64,000 bases of DNA, taken from positions 153,036,714-153,100,713 of the forward strand of contig OY757010.1 of the NCBI GenBank assembly GCA_963580285.1, read 5' to 3'. This document shows, in pieces, positions 39,715-50,312 of this stretch (its first letter is position 1; each line of letters begins with the position of its first letter). Made by a program: the position numbers and the translations under genes. This DNA is from Lucinisca nassula (lineage: Eukaryota; Mollusca; Bivalvia; Lucinida; Lucinidae). Under the pieces are notes generated by a model. It was given only the letters and a program-made list of their open reading frames with translations. It was not told where the DNA came from and did not search any database.

Positions 39715-39905
39715 CCAAAGCAGGGCTTGAAAATTCTTCAAAATTTAAATTGTGCTGCATGACCAAGGGCATGTGCCAGGAGTTCAGGGTTGATTCCAGA
39801 CTTCTCCAGACTTTCGGATGAGTCTTTAAACCGAGGTCCCATCTCTGTATGACCATAGCTGTTGGTTGGACGTAAAATTCAAACACACACAAATCAAGGG
39901 CATGC
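39715..39905 (+). mobile_element. SINE-T (5' damaged) inside a 'CTAGAAAAT' repeat
   Basis: GGGCTTGAAAATTCTTCAAA, then CAAGGGCATG at about 39764 and again after the SINE near 39895 (target duplication). SINE part: GGTTGATTCCAGACTTCTCC, GAGTCTTTAAACCGAGGTCC, GACCATAGCTGTTGGTTGGA. Confidence 0.7.
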
Positions 39906-40204
39906 TGACCACAGACATTTAGAGGAGACCTATATGTATCTTTGTACAAGAAGACATGCACCTAGTACTCTAAGTTGTCTGTGCATGCACGCTTGAAAGA
40001 ACATGAACCGAGGGTGGGGGTGGGGAGTTTGGGTGGGGGTGTAATGCTAGGACCCTTTTCTCTTGGGTAAGCTTGTTCTATGTTATCTGGACCTTGGAGA
40101 AGTGGTTCAGACAGAATAGGAGGAGGGAAGACCGGAAGCCTTCCAACAGAACAAACAGGATAATGTGATACTATAGGAAAGCTGTGATGGGGTGAGAAAT
40201 AGCT
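39906..40204. other. Unassigned; G-rich tract
   Basis: 40011-40041 has four G runs (GGGTGGGGGTGGGG, GGGTGGGGG), a G-quadruplex-type pattern. Nothing else. Confidence 0.5.
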
Positions 40205-40475
40205 ATCAGTTTAGGGAATGGATACACCTTAGATATTTTCCATTATTTTTGCAAGGGAGATAACTTTTACAATTTCCTATGTGCTTCCCTGCCAATGATC
40301 CCCTCTGAAAATGAGGTTTATTCTTAAAGGTCTGAAAATGGGGTCTACTGTTAAAGGAAAGAATTTGCTCCTCTGGAGCAAATTCTTTCCTTTAAGAGTA
40401 GACCCATTTGATAAGGGAGACAATTTTTTCTCTTGAAAGAGTTATCTCCCCTGTAGGTGTATCCAGTCCCCTTAA
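40205..40475 (+). mobile_element. MITE-D variant
   Basis: TTTAGGGAATGGATACACC left, GGTGTATCCAGTCCCCTTAA right; the palindrome TTAAAGGAAAGAATTTGCTC is followed by its mirror. A partial direct duplication (GAAAATGAGGTTTATTC / GAAAATGGGGTCTACTG) precedes it. Confidence 0.8.
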
Positions 40476-40609
40476 AAACTGCTACAGGTCTAAGGATGTC
40501 TGGGCAGTATGTGTGTTGTTATTGGAAAATCACTGAACAGAAGTATGGGCAGAAGTTAAATTGGAAGATCACTGAAATCGTGGCATTTTATTCATGTACA
40601 TATTATAAA

Positions 40610-40906
40610 CACATATACCGGCTATTTCTAGCCGAACATTTCATGTTTCTTATTCAGGCCCTCTGTTACAATGTTTTTTCATGCCTGATTCAATTTAGCA
40701 CTTGTTTTCCTGCTCATAAATATTATCATACCAACAATTGGTTGGATTTTAATATTTTTGAGCAGGACAAATCACTAGTCTTGAGATGACCAGTCCCTGT
40801 CCTTTTGAGTTTGGAAAAAGGCTTATTTATTGGTATTTTTAGATTTATAAACCATACAAATTTCATGCTCTGTTGAGTTGAACATAAAAAAGTCTTATAA
40901 CCCCAG
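40610..40906. mobile_element. MITE-H relative
   Basis: TTTCATGTTTCTTATTCAGG, CTTGTTTTCCTGCTCATAAA, ATTTTTGAGCAGGACAAATC, AAAAGTCTTATAACCCCAG. More diverged than the copy at 11579. Confidence 0.5.
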
Positions 40907-41052
40907 ACCCAGTATTTGAAAGTAGCCTCTTAATGTGTTCAGTACATTTACTTCATATTCTAGGTCTAGATTTGTGCAGGAAACAGACCAGTAAATCTGC
41001 TAGGGCATCTTTGTGTATATGACATAGATTTCAAGGCATTGAAAATGCTTGG

Positions 41053-41272
41053 CATTACTCATCCTGCTGAATAAATTGATTACTTACACCCATTGCTGAC
41101 TAAGAACCAAACTAATTACTTGATATATGTATATCTTATTTTTTTCAGTTCACAAACTGCATGACAAACAGTGTAGATCCTGATCAGATGGCTTCTGTTC
41201 TTCAGAAGCCATCTGATCTGGATCTACATTGTTTGCAAATGTAGGGGTTGTTGTCTTCAGTAGGATAAGGGC
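41053..41272 (-). mobile_element. MITE-B copy
   Basis: CTCATCCTGCTGAATAAATT to TTCAGTAGGATAAGGGCTA; core AGATGGCTTCTGTTCTTCAG. TTAA ends lost. Confidence 0.75.
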
Positions 41273-41600
41273 TATTTCTCTTCCTGTGGGTGACACATGC
41301 CATGTTTGGATTTTATGAGGGTAGAAAACAGCAGCATAAGTGCTTTATAGTTATTTACAACAAAACCATAGGGGGACTAGGTGTTTCCTTCAGGGAGGTA
41401 TCTAACCCTGATGTGAGTCACTTTTTTGCATGGGACATATTTTACTCTCACAGGGGGGAGAAAATCTGACTTAGAATGGCAGTAATTATTTCTCTTATTA
41501 TTATGATTAACTTTTACAGCCATTGTAAAAGGCATGCAATATCTTTCTGTTATATACTTTTGAAAAAAGTACAAAAAAAATGTGGTATATACAAACAACC
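41273..41600. other. Unassigned
   Basis: No gene or repeat recognised; the 95-residue minus ORF at 41377-41664 runs into MITE-B. Confidence 0.4.
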
Positions 41601-41793
41601 TTAACCCTTGTCCTGCTGAATAAATTAATTTTGCCACACCTGTTTCTGACGGTTGGCCAGTCAAATTACTTGGTAGAATGTATTTGTTCCATTCACAAAC
41701 TGAATGACAGTGTAGATCCTGATCAGATGGCTTCTTCAGAAGCCATTTGATCTGGATCTACACAGTTTGCAAAGGCAGCGGGATAAGGGTTAA
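41601..41793 (-). mobile_element. MITE-B, complete copy
   Basis: TTAACCCTTGTCCTGCTGAA to GGCAGCGGGATAAGGGTTAA. Confidence 0.87.
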
Positions 41794-41794
41794 A

Positions 41795-42262
41795 GGGAAT
41801 TTATACACACCTCCCCTGAGCTGAAATGTTTTTTGTCTCCCATGTCAATAGGGTCCGCTTTCAAAGGAAAACTGGGGACCTTTAAAGGAAAATTATGGTA
41901 TTCTATCGAAGGAAAAAATAAGGTCTGCTTTTTAAGGAAAGAATTTGCTGCTGACACTTTTTGAAGTGTGCGGATGGTAGGGGGCTTGGTAAGAAAACAA
42001 AATGGAAATTTCAAAAAATTGTCTCTCCTGTTAAATCGGGTGCAGCCATTCCTTTTAAGCAGAAAATGCTGATCAGTAGCTTTTTAGTCACATTGTTTTG
42101 GGCAAAAATATAAAGTTTTAAATTCAAAATTATACTCAGTGTAGTTGGACTGTGTATAACTGATTTGATTTTTGCATAAAATGTTAAGGAACAGGGGTAC
42201 ACCTGGCATATTTTTCTGCCATCTTTTGAAAGGGAGACAACTTCCATGACAGTTTTCTCTCT
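41795..42262 (-). mobile_element. MITE-D relative, enlarged and scrambled
   Basis: Left ACACCTCCCCTGAGCTG, CATGTCAATAGGGTCCGC; several AAAGGAAA(A/G) phrases at 41860-41945; right CATCTTTTGAAAGGGAGACA. Contains 200 bp of unrelated insert at about 41965-42180. Confidence 0.5.
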
Positions 42263-42754
42263 GCACCTGGTCCCATTGAGAAGATGGCAGCTCTTAGATG
42301 AAAAAAATCGCTCTTTTCATTACGTTGTCATAGTGCATTCTTTTATGTCTTCAGAAGGGTGAAAAATGTATAACTCTGTAGACTCCAGTTTTCTCTATAT
42401 AAAGTGGAGTTGATGGAGTGTATGGGTGGGTGGGGGGGTGGGGGGGGGGGGTGGTGATCATTTCACAGACTTGTTAAAGTGATGTTTCCTCCAAGAGCAG
42501 AACCTTGTTGTTAAGGGAGACAAATATATTTTGTTTTGACATAGTTGACTGTCCTGAAGGTGTATTCATTACACATAAAGATGCATGTTTTCATATTTGA
42601 AGCATTTCTCCACAGAGGTACAAGATCACCTTAATTACATAATATTGTTTACACAGAGAAGAGAATATTGTTTAAATCCGTTGGACTGCAGAAATGTTCA
42701 TACACCATAACCCCGAAAAAGGAGGAGAATGGAGGATAATTAATGGACTTTTTA
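42263..42754. other. Unassigned; strong G tract
   Basis: 42423-42455 is almost pure G/T with GGGTGGGTGGGGGGGTGGG. No gene. Confidence 0.5.
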
Positions 42755-42840
42755 TGTTGGTAAACCTATGTTATCGGTAATTCTAACACAGGCAATTCTA
42801 ATGTGTACAGACAACATAACTTCATTTTATAGAAGATCAA
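42755..42840. mobile_element. FB fold-back remnant
   Basis: AACCTATGTTATCGGTAATTC, then GGCAATTCTAATGTGTACAG and CAACATAACTTC. The minisatellite starts 55 bp to its right. Confidence 0.55.
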
Positions 42841-42894
42841 AAACACTTGTATACCTTAAGTCATCCCCATTGTTCCTCATGGCCTGGCTCTAAG

Positions 42895-43905
42895 ATTAAT
42901 CCTCAGTAGTTCAAACTTCCCTTAACCCTTTATAGTTCAAACTACCCCTTACCCTCAGTAGTTCAAACTCCCCCTTACCCTCAGTAGTTCAAACTCCCCC
43001 TTACCCTCAGTAGTTTAAACTTCCCTTAACCCTCAGTGGTTCAAACTACCCCTTACCCTCAGTAGTTTAAACTACCCATTACCCTCAGTAGTTCAAACTA
43101 CCCCTTACCCTCAGTAGTTTAAACTTCCCTTAACCCTCAGTAGTTCAAACTACCCCTTACCCTCAGTGGTTCAAACTACCCCTTACCCTCAGTAGTTCAA
43201 ACTACCCCTGACCCTCAGTAGATCAAACTACTTATCCTCAGTAGTTTAAAGTACTCTTTACCCTCAGTAGTTCAAATACCCTTTACCCTCAGTAGTTTAA
43301 ACTACACCTTACCCTCAGTTGTTCAAACTACCCCATACAATCAGTAGTTCAAACTTCCCTTAACCCTCAGTAGTTCAAACTACCCCTTACCCTCAGTAGT
43401 TCAAACTGCCCCTTTCCCTCAGTTGTTCAAACTACCCCATACCCTCAGTAGTTCAAACTTCCCCTTACCCTCAGTAGTTCAAGCTACCCCTTACCCTCAG
43501 TAGATCAAACTACCCCTTACCCTCAGTAGATCAAACTACCCCTTACCACCAATAGTTCAAGCTACCCCTTACCCTCAGTAGATCAAACTACCCCTTACCC
43601 TCAGTAGTTCAAGCTACCCCTTACCCTCAGTATTTCAAATTTCCCCTTACCCTTATTAGTTCAAGCTACCCCTTACCCTCAGTAGATCAAACTACTTATC
43701 CTTAGTAGTTCAAACTACCCCTTACCAACAGTAGTTCAAACTTCACATTACCCTCAATAATTCAAACTATACCTTACCCTCAGTAGTTCAAACTGTCCCT
43801 TACTCTCAGAAGTTCAAACTATCCTTTACCTTCAGAAGTTCAAACTACCCCTTACCCCCTGTAGTTCAAACTACCCCTTAGGCTCAGTAGTTCATACTCC
43901 CCCTA
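42895..43905. repeat. 26-bp minisatellite, about 38 copies
   Basis: Unit CCTTACCCTCAGTAGTTCAAACTACC with point variants and occasional shortened units. Each good unit contains the palindrome GTAGTTCAAACTAC or GTAGTTTAAACTAC. Divergence increases to the right. It is not a CRISPR array: units are contiguous with no unique spacers. Confidence 0.95.
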
Positions 43906-43968
43906 TCATGAAAAAATATTCTTTTGAGCTATTGAAGTTTGTTTGTAGAAGGGTGTCAATTTTAGTGT

Positions 43969-44198
43969 CTAACCCATTCTATACTAGTGGGGACTCTTCC
44001 ATTGCTATATGTTGGACAAGTCCATTTGTCATATAATGGGTGTCAGGCTATTTTTTGTTTTTATTCTATTTTTGATGGACAATTCTGTTAGCAAATAGTG
44101 CAGGCCCTGATCAGACACCACGTTCTGTGGCGTCTGATCTGGGCCTGCACTGTTTGCCAAGGTACCCCTTTAGGGGTTTCCTGCATGCAGTGGGTTAA
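43969..44198 (-). mobile_element. MITE-A variant, second copy
   Basis: CTAACCCATTCTATACTAGT to CATGCAGTGGGTTAA; mirrors the copy at 41-270 (shared GGACAAGTCCATTTGTCATA). Core GACACCACGTTCTGTGGCGTC. Confidence 0.82.
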
Positions 44199-44594
44199 GA
44201 TCAGTTGAAAAATCTTTATTCAAGTCTTTAAGAAAAATTGTTTATAACATTAGGGCTTCACAGAGATTCCATTGTACTTTCAACATATTGTTAATTTATA
44301 TACATTGACACGTTTCAATGCACCATGTATCTTGGCACTGATTTGGAAGAAAGGAATTCATGTTCTTGATAGGCTACTGCCTGGGTTTGGTAGGATAAAG
44401 TTTTGTTTTAAACAAGCTGTGTCAGACATAAAAAGCCTTCTATACTTATTTGAAGCAGCACAAACCTTTGCATCAAATACTTTATTTATTTTTTGGTTTT
44501 CAATATACAAAATAGGTCTTGAAGAAAGTAGACAGATCTGTCCTCAGCATGTGACAGTTATGTAGATTTGAGTGGACAGCTAAATATGCTTAAG
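44199..44594. other. Unassigned
   Basis: The 97-residue ORF at 44272-44565 has no recognisable motif. Nothing else seen. Confidence 0.4.
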
Positions 44595-45055
44595 AATCTA
44601 GCCATAAACCATTGTTGTGCTGAATAAATTTTTTAAGCAACACCCATTCCTGACTTTCAGCCTATCAGGTTTCTTGTTGTAGTTTGTTCCTACAAATCAA
44701 ATTCCTGAACTGACTGTCAGACAGTGTAGAAATGGATCGTATAATCTGTAGATTTCAAAATGTATTGAGACAGGCCTAAGCAAACAATGCAGACCCAAAT
44801 CAGACTGCTATTGAAGGAGCAGTCTGATGAGGGTGTACACTGTTCTGTGCAGATAAGACTGCTCCTTCATCTGATTGGGGCATACATTGTTTGCAAATCT
44901 GTCTGCACTTTTTGGACTCCTTGCTGGATCGTGACACAAATTTGTTAAAATTTTTGAAGAAATTCCGCAAGACCTCAAGGTGTTTGAGTTTTCGAATTTC
45001 TAAAGTACACAGTTTGCAAAGGTATGGATTATTTTTGCTCAGCAGGACAACGGAT
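44595..45055 (-). mobile_element. MITE-B split by a MITE-C
   Basis: Left AACCATTGTTGTGCTGAATA ... GACAGTGTAGAAATGGATC; right AGTTTGCAAAGGTATGGATT ... CTCAGCAGGACAACGG. Between them, about 44745-45000, a MITE-C whose core is duplicated (two GACTGCT...GAAGGAGCAGTC-type halves). Confidence 0.65.
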
Positions 45056-45344
45056 ATGAGCAGCATCTATGATACAGATAATTTTTTATATTCAAGCAAT
45101 TTCTGCTATGACAAATATTTTACATCATACATATGCCAATATGGGTATTTAGCACTACACCAATATTAACCCCCAGGCTAAGAGGCATACTAAGGCTCAT
45201 ATATGGCTAGTTGGGCTGAGTATATCAAGATCTAAACCGGGGCAAAGATAAATTGTGTAAGATGAACATCTTTCTGTCTTTTTTCTGAGGCTTGTGTCAT
45301 CAAGGGGTAGAATTGCTTTCTTCCGGAAAAGTATATTAACCCTT
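45056..45344. other. Unassigned
   Basis: Nothing recognised. Confidence 0.4.
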
Positions 45345-45775
45345 CAAGAACTAGACACCACTAGCAGATGGCATTTTCAGAGTTCCGTAAAAATCATAAA
45401 AATTTGGACACCTTGAGGACTTGCTGTAATCAGAAGCCTCCGTGGTGCAGTTGTTACGCTACTCGCCTTGTAAACCAGGAATCGCAGGATTGATCCCGGG
45501 CTTCTCCAGACTTTCGGATGAGTCTTTAAACCGAGGTCCCGTCTCCGTATGACCTTAGCTGTTGGTGGGACGTAAAACTAAAACTCAGTCACTCACTCAC
45601 TTGCTGTAATTCTCCTAAAATTTCAGCAGACCTGTTGCATGATCCAGCAGGGAGTCCAAAAGATGCAGATGGAACGGCAGACAGTGTAGACCCTGACCAT
45701 TCAGGAGCAGTCTGATTTGGGTCTGCAGTGTTTGCTTAGGCATATCTGTCCCAATACTTAGGATCATTACGGTAT
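45345..45775 (-). mobile_element. MITE-C split by a SINE-T
   Basis: Left CCGTAAAAATCATAAAAATT, ACACCTTGAGGACTTGCTGT; right ATTCTCCTAAAATTTCAGC ... CCAATACTTAGGATCATTACGGTA. Clear inverted TACCGTAA-type ends. Confidence 0.85.
45431..45598 (+). mobile_element. SINE-T with perfect 12-bp target duplication
   Basis: ACTTGCTGTAAT at 45419-45430 and 45599-45610. Head AGAAGCCTCCGTGGTGCAGT, tail TAAAACTCAGTCACTCACTC. Confidence 0.94.
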
Positions 45776-45789
45776 TTGTTCCTTATTTT

Positions 45790-45960
45790 TCAGAAAAAGA
45801 AGGCTTGGCATTACAGAAGCCTCACTCGTCTGCTGGACAGGCAATTCACATGAAATGTGAAACCTTGTTTTTTCTTAAAAAATAAGAGCAGACAATTCAC
45901 AGGAAATGTCAAGCCTAATTTTTCTATGAAAAATAAGAAAGGTTAGTCTGAAAAAACAAG
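45790..45960. repeat. MITE-G-like repeat, rearranged
   Basis: TTTTTCAGAAAAAGAAGGCTTG, CAATTCACATGAAATGTG, then a second CAATTCACAGGAAATGTC. Two partly duplicated arms. Confidence 0.5.
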
Positions 45961-46144
45961 AAAAACAAAATAGTTTGCCATCTGCTATGAAAGAATCTGA
46001 GTTCTTTTAGGGATTAAATCTTCTGTTCATTAATAAAAATCATTCCATACCAGAGTTATGTATATTTAGAACTTGTTAATACGTTTACCATTGTCAAGTT
46101 AGCTGGTTACGATGTGGATGAAATATTGACGATAATCATTTCAT

Positions 46145-46735
46145 TATCTTGGCCGCTTTTTCAGAGGATTGGGTACATATGGCCCATTTCTTGCCATTTT
46201 CACAAAGGAGACAACTGTTTGCTTTTGTATATACTGAGACCCCCTGAAAAGGGTGTACTCGAAGAAAAGAATTTGCTCCTGTCATTGTTCAGAGAAGATT
46301 AATATATGGGGAAAATAGACAGAGAAATACAGAAGTTGATAATTATATGGAAAAGTGAAGAGGAAAATATGCAAGTTGATCCTTTTATGGGAAAGTGAAC
46401 AGGAAAAATGAAAGTTGATCAGTATATGGGAAAGTGAAGGGGAAAATCTGCAATATGGGAAAGTGAACAGAACAATGTGATAGTTGATCAGTATATTGGA
46501 AGGTGAATATGAAAATTTTGAAAGTTGATCAGTATATGGGAAAGTGAACAGAAAAATATGAAAGTTGATCAGTATATGGGAAAGTGAACAGGAAAATATG
46601 AAAGTTGATCAGTATATGGGAAAATGAACGGGAAAATATGAAAGTTTATCAGTATATGGAAAAGTGAAGGGAAAGTATGAGTTGTCTCACTTGTAAAGAA
46701 AAAGGCAGAAATGTGCCAGGTGTTTCAACTTCCTT
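46145..46735 (+). mobile_element. MITE-D expanded by an internal minisatellite
   Basis: GATTGGGTACATATGGCCC, CATTTTCACAAAGGAGACAA, GAAGAAAAGAATTTGCTCC on the left; GAGTTGTCTCAC and GTGCCAGGTGTTTCAACTTCC on the right. The central palindrome is replaced by the 40-bp array. Confidence 0.6.
46300..46680. repeat. 40-bp minisatellite, about nine copies
   Basis: Unit ATGGGAAAGTGAACAGGAAA + ATATGAAAGTTGATCAGTAT. Copies at both edges are shortened or mutated; the middle copies are nearly identical. Confidence 0.9.
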
Positions 46736-46884
46736 TAAAAATTGAAAATTGTCCAAAAATTCAAATCATCCAGATTGTAACCGATGTCATCAAAATTTCA
46801 TTTCTGTTGTATCATGCTATCTGTGTTCACTGTTAAATTTAACTGTCATTATATTGTGATGTAAGCTTGCTTGAATTGAATGGA
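46736..46884. other. Unassigned
   Basis: Nothing recognised. Confidence 0.4.
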
Positions 46885-47180
46885 TAAGGTTATATTTTCT
46901 TTTATGAAAAAGAAACAGTTTTATTCAACCAGACTTCTTGGATATCTGAGTTATAAAACATTTTCACAATCACGCACCATAGCATGTTGAGTTCAGCCTA
47001 CTTGAATGTTTAAATGTCAATAAATTTGGCATTTTAATATTGATAAGCTAGATAGATTACTCAATAAACTCAACTGATTTGAACATGAAATTGCTTTTAT
47101 TTGTTGCTATTTCAATGTTCAGAACTAATTTTGGTCTGTTGAGTTTTGAAAAAAAAAAGTTTTATAACTTTGGCAGTACA
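46885..47180. mobile_element. MITE-H relative
   Basis: AAGGTTATATTTTCTTTTATG left and AAAAAAGTTTTATAACTTTGG right are inverted; internal TTGAGTTCAGCC / TGTTGAGTTTTG. Confidence 0.5.
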
Positions 47181-47339
47181 TAGGAACCACAGCTAATGTT
47201 CTTTTGCCATATTATATGAGAAAGCTACAGTGTAATTGTGTTTGCTGTTTTTCCTTTATGTTTGGAATTTCTGGACCAAAATTGGCCACTTTAATGTCAG
47301 TCAAATATTCACAAATTTAATGTTCTGAAATAGCCTAAT

Positions 47340-47535
47340 ATATGACAGCCTCTTAGTAACACTGTTAATTATAATACGGCTATGGATATAATATGGCTTA
47401 AAGATGGATCTGAAAAATATAGAGATTATAAAGAAAAATGAACATGGTCATTTTTCCATGTAATCTTTACATTTTTGTATCGATATAACACGGTTGTTTA
47501 ACTAACAAGTGTTATAAAGAGGTTTGGATGTATTT
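47340..47535. mobile_element. MITE-F copy
   Basis: GACAGCCTCTTAGTAACACTG left, GTGTTATAAAGAGGTTTGG right. A hairpin AATGAACATGGTCATTTTTCCATG lies in the middle. Confidence 0.7.
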
Positions 47536-47599
47536 GTTTTATGGGTTGCATCATAAACTGTGTGGACTAATAAAGATGATGCATTGTTGGAATTTTTAT

Positions 47600-47682
47600 C
47601 AGAGCCTTCTTTGTTTATTTTTTTATTTATTCTCTTATTTTTTTTTATTATTATTATTATTATTAATTATTATTTTTGGTTG
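47600..47682. repeat. T-rich / (ATT)n low-complexity tract
   Basis: Mixed T runs followed by about eight ATT units. Confidence 0.85.
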
Positions 47683-47814
47683 GGGAGAGGGGATGAGTAA
47701 GGTAGGAAGTCTTAGTTTGAAAGTTAAAGGAAAGGATTTGCCAAGAGAAGTTCCATATGAGAAGTGATTCAGATACTTCCTGGTAAGAATGGTCTCCCTT
47801 GATCTTCTTTATCA

Positions 47815-48043
47815 TTAACCCATTCAGTACCAGAAACCCCTAAAGGGGTAGCTTGGCAAACATTGCAGGCCCAGATCAGATGCCACAGAATGTGGCGTCT
47901 GATCAGGGCCTCCACTGTTTGCTAAAAGTTCAGTCATTTTCCAAATATATTTTGATGAAAACACAACCTGACATCCCTAAATTTTGAAATGAACTCCTGC
48001 TATATGTAAGGAGGGAGATTCCATTTGGTACAAAAAGGGCTAA
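47815..48043 (+). mobile_element. MITE-A copy
   Basis: TTAACCCATTCAGTACCAG to GGTACAAAAAGGGCTAA; core AGATGCCACAGAATGTGGCG. Confidence 0.86.
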
Positions 48044-48244
48044 GAAATATAGAGAAAGAAGATCCAAGTCTGCTCTGCCGGTATTCATTGGCTTGTATGT
48101 TGTGCAAATTGAACTGTGGTATTGGAACTTGAGACAGAACTCCAGCTGCTGAGTAATAACAGGGACATTTTAGAGATACAGCTTTGGAGCATTTCTCCAT
48201 AATAAAATCAACTGGACTCACCTCTGTGAGGTGATACTATAATG

Positions 48245-48445
48245 TGATTAAATAATTTTGTATTGACCCAGTTACAGGTCTGAGGTCAGCTGTATTGGCC
48301 CTTGGCCAAAGTTATTTCGTATTGGCCCAGTTACAGGTCCAAGGTCAGCTGTATTGGCCTTAGGCCAAAGGCAGAGGGCCAATACAGCTGACTGAGGACC
48401 TATAACTGGGTCAATAAGAAATTACTTGATTAATGGCAATTTTAT
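48245..48445. repeat. Long palindrome with one arm duplicated
   Basis: Same family as 19467-19625, but TTTTGTATTGACCCAGTTAC and TTTCGTATTGGCCCAGTTAC occur in tandem on the left and only once, inverted, on the right (GGGTCAATAAGAAATTACTT). Confidence 0.8.
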
Positions 48446-48784
48446 TCATTAACATCATAATATGAATCATCCGCAAGAACCTCCATCATGTCGTTGCAGA
48501 ACGAACATTTCACGTTTTTCTCGCGGAGACCTTTTGTTGAATGAACCCTTGATTTTCCATTATTTTTAAGTTCTATAAATCTACATATGTTAAAAAGTAT
48601 AAAACACTCCAAAAATTAACTTCAAATGGTATCCACCAATGTTCTTTACCACATATGAAAAGACAAACCATCCACGTGATTACGTGATCAGCTTCTTAGC
48701 CAATCAAGTTCAAGAATTTAAATATTGATCGCAGCTATATAATCTATACAATTTTGGACCCATCTTTAAACCATATTATAGCCA
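48446..48784. other. Unassigned
   Basis: Nothing recognised; possibly the outer part of the palindrome element. Confidence 0.4.
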
Positions 48785-48960
48785 AAACCATGTTACAACA
48801 ACAGTGTTATAAAAAGGTTTAGGTATATTAAATACTACATGTAGATTCTTTTTACCCATTTCATACTGAATGGAATCCTGCCTCACCCACCCACCCACTC
48901 CCTTGTATATAGTTGGGTTTATTTTGAAATTTAGGGGTGTCAGGTTTGAGAAATACATCT
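48785..48960. repeat. Fragments of MITE-F and MITE-A
   Basis: CAACAGTGTTATAAAAAGGTT (MITE-F end), then CATTTCATACTGAATGGAATC and TTTTGAAATTTAGGGGTGTC (MITE-A arm). Confidence 0.55.
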
Positions 48961-49505
48961 TGAAATAGGTAAACATTTTTCAAAATCAGACACTGTTCTG
49001 CACCTGGGCTTGCTCTATTTTGTCAATGAACTCTTTTGGGGTTTCCCTGTAAAATATCTTAAAGATCATTAATGCGGATTGTGCCAATGAGTTGTTTCTT
49101 ACATGTACTCCTCTGAGTGGTGTTATGACAAGAGCTGTGAGCCAGAAAAATATGAATGTGAGCAAATTGCCTGTGTTCAGACTGTAACATAAAATCCAGA
49201 TTTTATATTTGTTGATGCATGTATATATATATTTTTTTTCCTTGATTTTTCTTCTTTCCTTGTTTTGTTGCACCTGCTTTTAGCTTGGGAAGATATTGGC
49301 GTCACATTTTCTGTCCATTCTTCTATATGTTTGTCTGTTTGTCAGTCTGTCAACATTTGCGGCAACCCTAGCTTTCACCCAATTGGCTAAGTTTATTACA
49401 GGCTTTGGCAGAATTCTTGTTTGTATTGCAAATCATGTTCAGAGGAAAACAGTTTCTTTTTTTTTTCAATTTTATCAAAGGGTATTTGTTTTACTTTAGA
49501 TAATT
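48961..49505. other. Unassigned
   Basis: Short ORFs only (95 and 67 residues), no motif. A TCTGTTTGTCAGTCTGTC tract at 49331 resembles a HEL end but no hairpin pair is seen. Confidence 0.4.
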
Positions 49506-49615
49506 CCTACAATTTCAAAAACTGAATATCAAACAGTGTAGTTACTGACCAGATGGCTTCTGAAGATGGCTGTTTGCAAAAAGGTAGAGCATATTATGGT
49601 TCAGCATGTACTTAA
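49506..49615. mobile_element. MITE-B fragment
   Basis: TCAAAAACTGAATATCAAACAG, AGATGGCTTCTGAAGATGGC, TTTGCAAAAAGGTAGAGC. Core damaged. Confidence 0.55.
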
Positions 49616-49636
49616 GATATTTTAGACAAGGAAGTG

Positions 49637-49825
49637 CTCATCTGTTTCCCTTGGTTGGGTTGTATACCCATACCTAAGCTAGGCTAAACTGGGACAAAGC
49701 ATTTGTTTTCCTGTGTCTGGTTGTATACCTGTACCTAAGCTACGCTAAACTTGGACTCCAGCATCTGTTTCCCTGTGTCATATTGTATCCCTGTACCTGC
49801 GCTAGGCTAAATTGGGACAGAGCAA
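49637..49825. repeat. ~70-bp tandem repeat, three diverged copies
   Basis: CATCTGTTTCCCTTGG / CATTTGTTTTCCTGTG / CATCTGTTTCCCTGTG, each followed by TTGTAT(A/C)CC and GCTA(G/C)GCTAAA. Confidence 0.8.
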
Positions 49826-50092
49826 AATCTACATGATGTGCATTGTGGGAAGAATTTTATCAGTCAACACAACCAAACAGTTTGATCAAAGCCTTTGTGT
49901 CTGCATCAGGATATAATCATTATAATGACTGGATTCATGGCCATTTATTGACAACATCAAAGGCTTTAATCAGACTACACGGGTTAGTTTGAGTATTTCA
50001 CTGGCTAGAAAAGTAAATTTGGCTGTCTTTTGGTCTATGTTATGTGTACATTTATGTTTTATTTATTGCAGAGATATAGTTTTGTATGTAGT

Positions 50093-50098
50093 AATAAA
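50093..50098 (+). terminator. Candidate distal poly(A) signal AATAAA
   Basis: AATAAA in a stretch (49830-50140) that is not part of any repeat I recognise, following a TTTTATTTATTGCAG that looks like a splice acceptor. Could end a long or alternatively spliced RAB14 transcript. Unproven. Confidence 0.2.
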
Positions 50099-50312
50099 CT
50101 CATTATCATTAAATACACATACTTGATTTTGCTATCATTTTTCAAAGGGAACTACCTTTTTGGACATTAGAATATACTACAAGGACTTGAATCCTTTTCA
50201 ACAATGGAGGCTACTCTTAAAGGTAAAGCTTTGCTTGCAGTTTCTTGTGAGTGTAGTCCACTATAAAAAGGAAGACAAAAACGTCAGTGATTATAGTAAT
50301 GTCCCTTGGATT

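Noticed and set aside
42895..43905. CRISPR-like array
   Set aside because: Units are directly contiguous without unique spacers and the host is an animal; it is a minisatellite.
43969..44198. Large inverted duplication linking 41-270 and 43969-44198
   Set aside because: The two are separate insertions of the same MITE-A variant in opposite orientation; flanks do not match.
50040..50100. Extra RAB14 exon after TTTTATTTATTGCAG
   Set aside because: No coding frame with homology follows, and RAB14 is complete with a stop at 38545. Kept only as a weak 3' UTR possibility.
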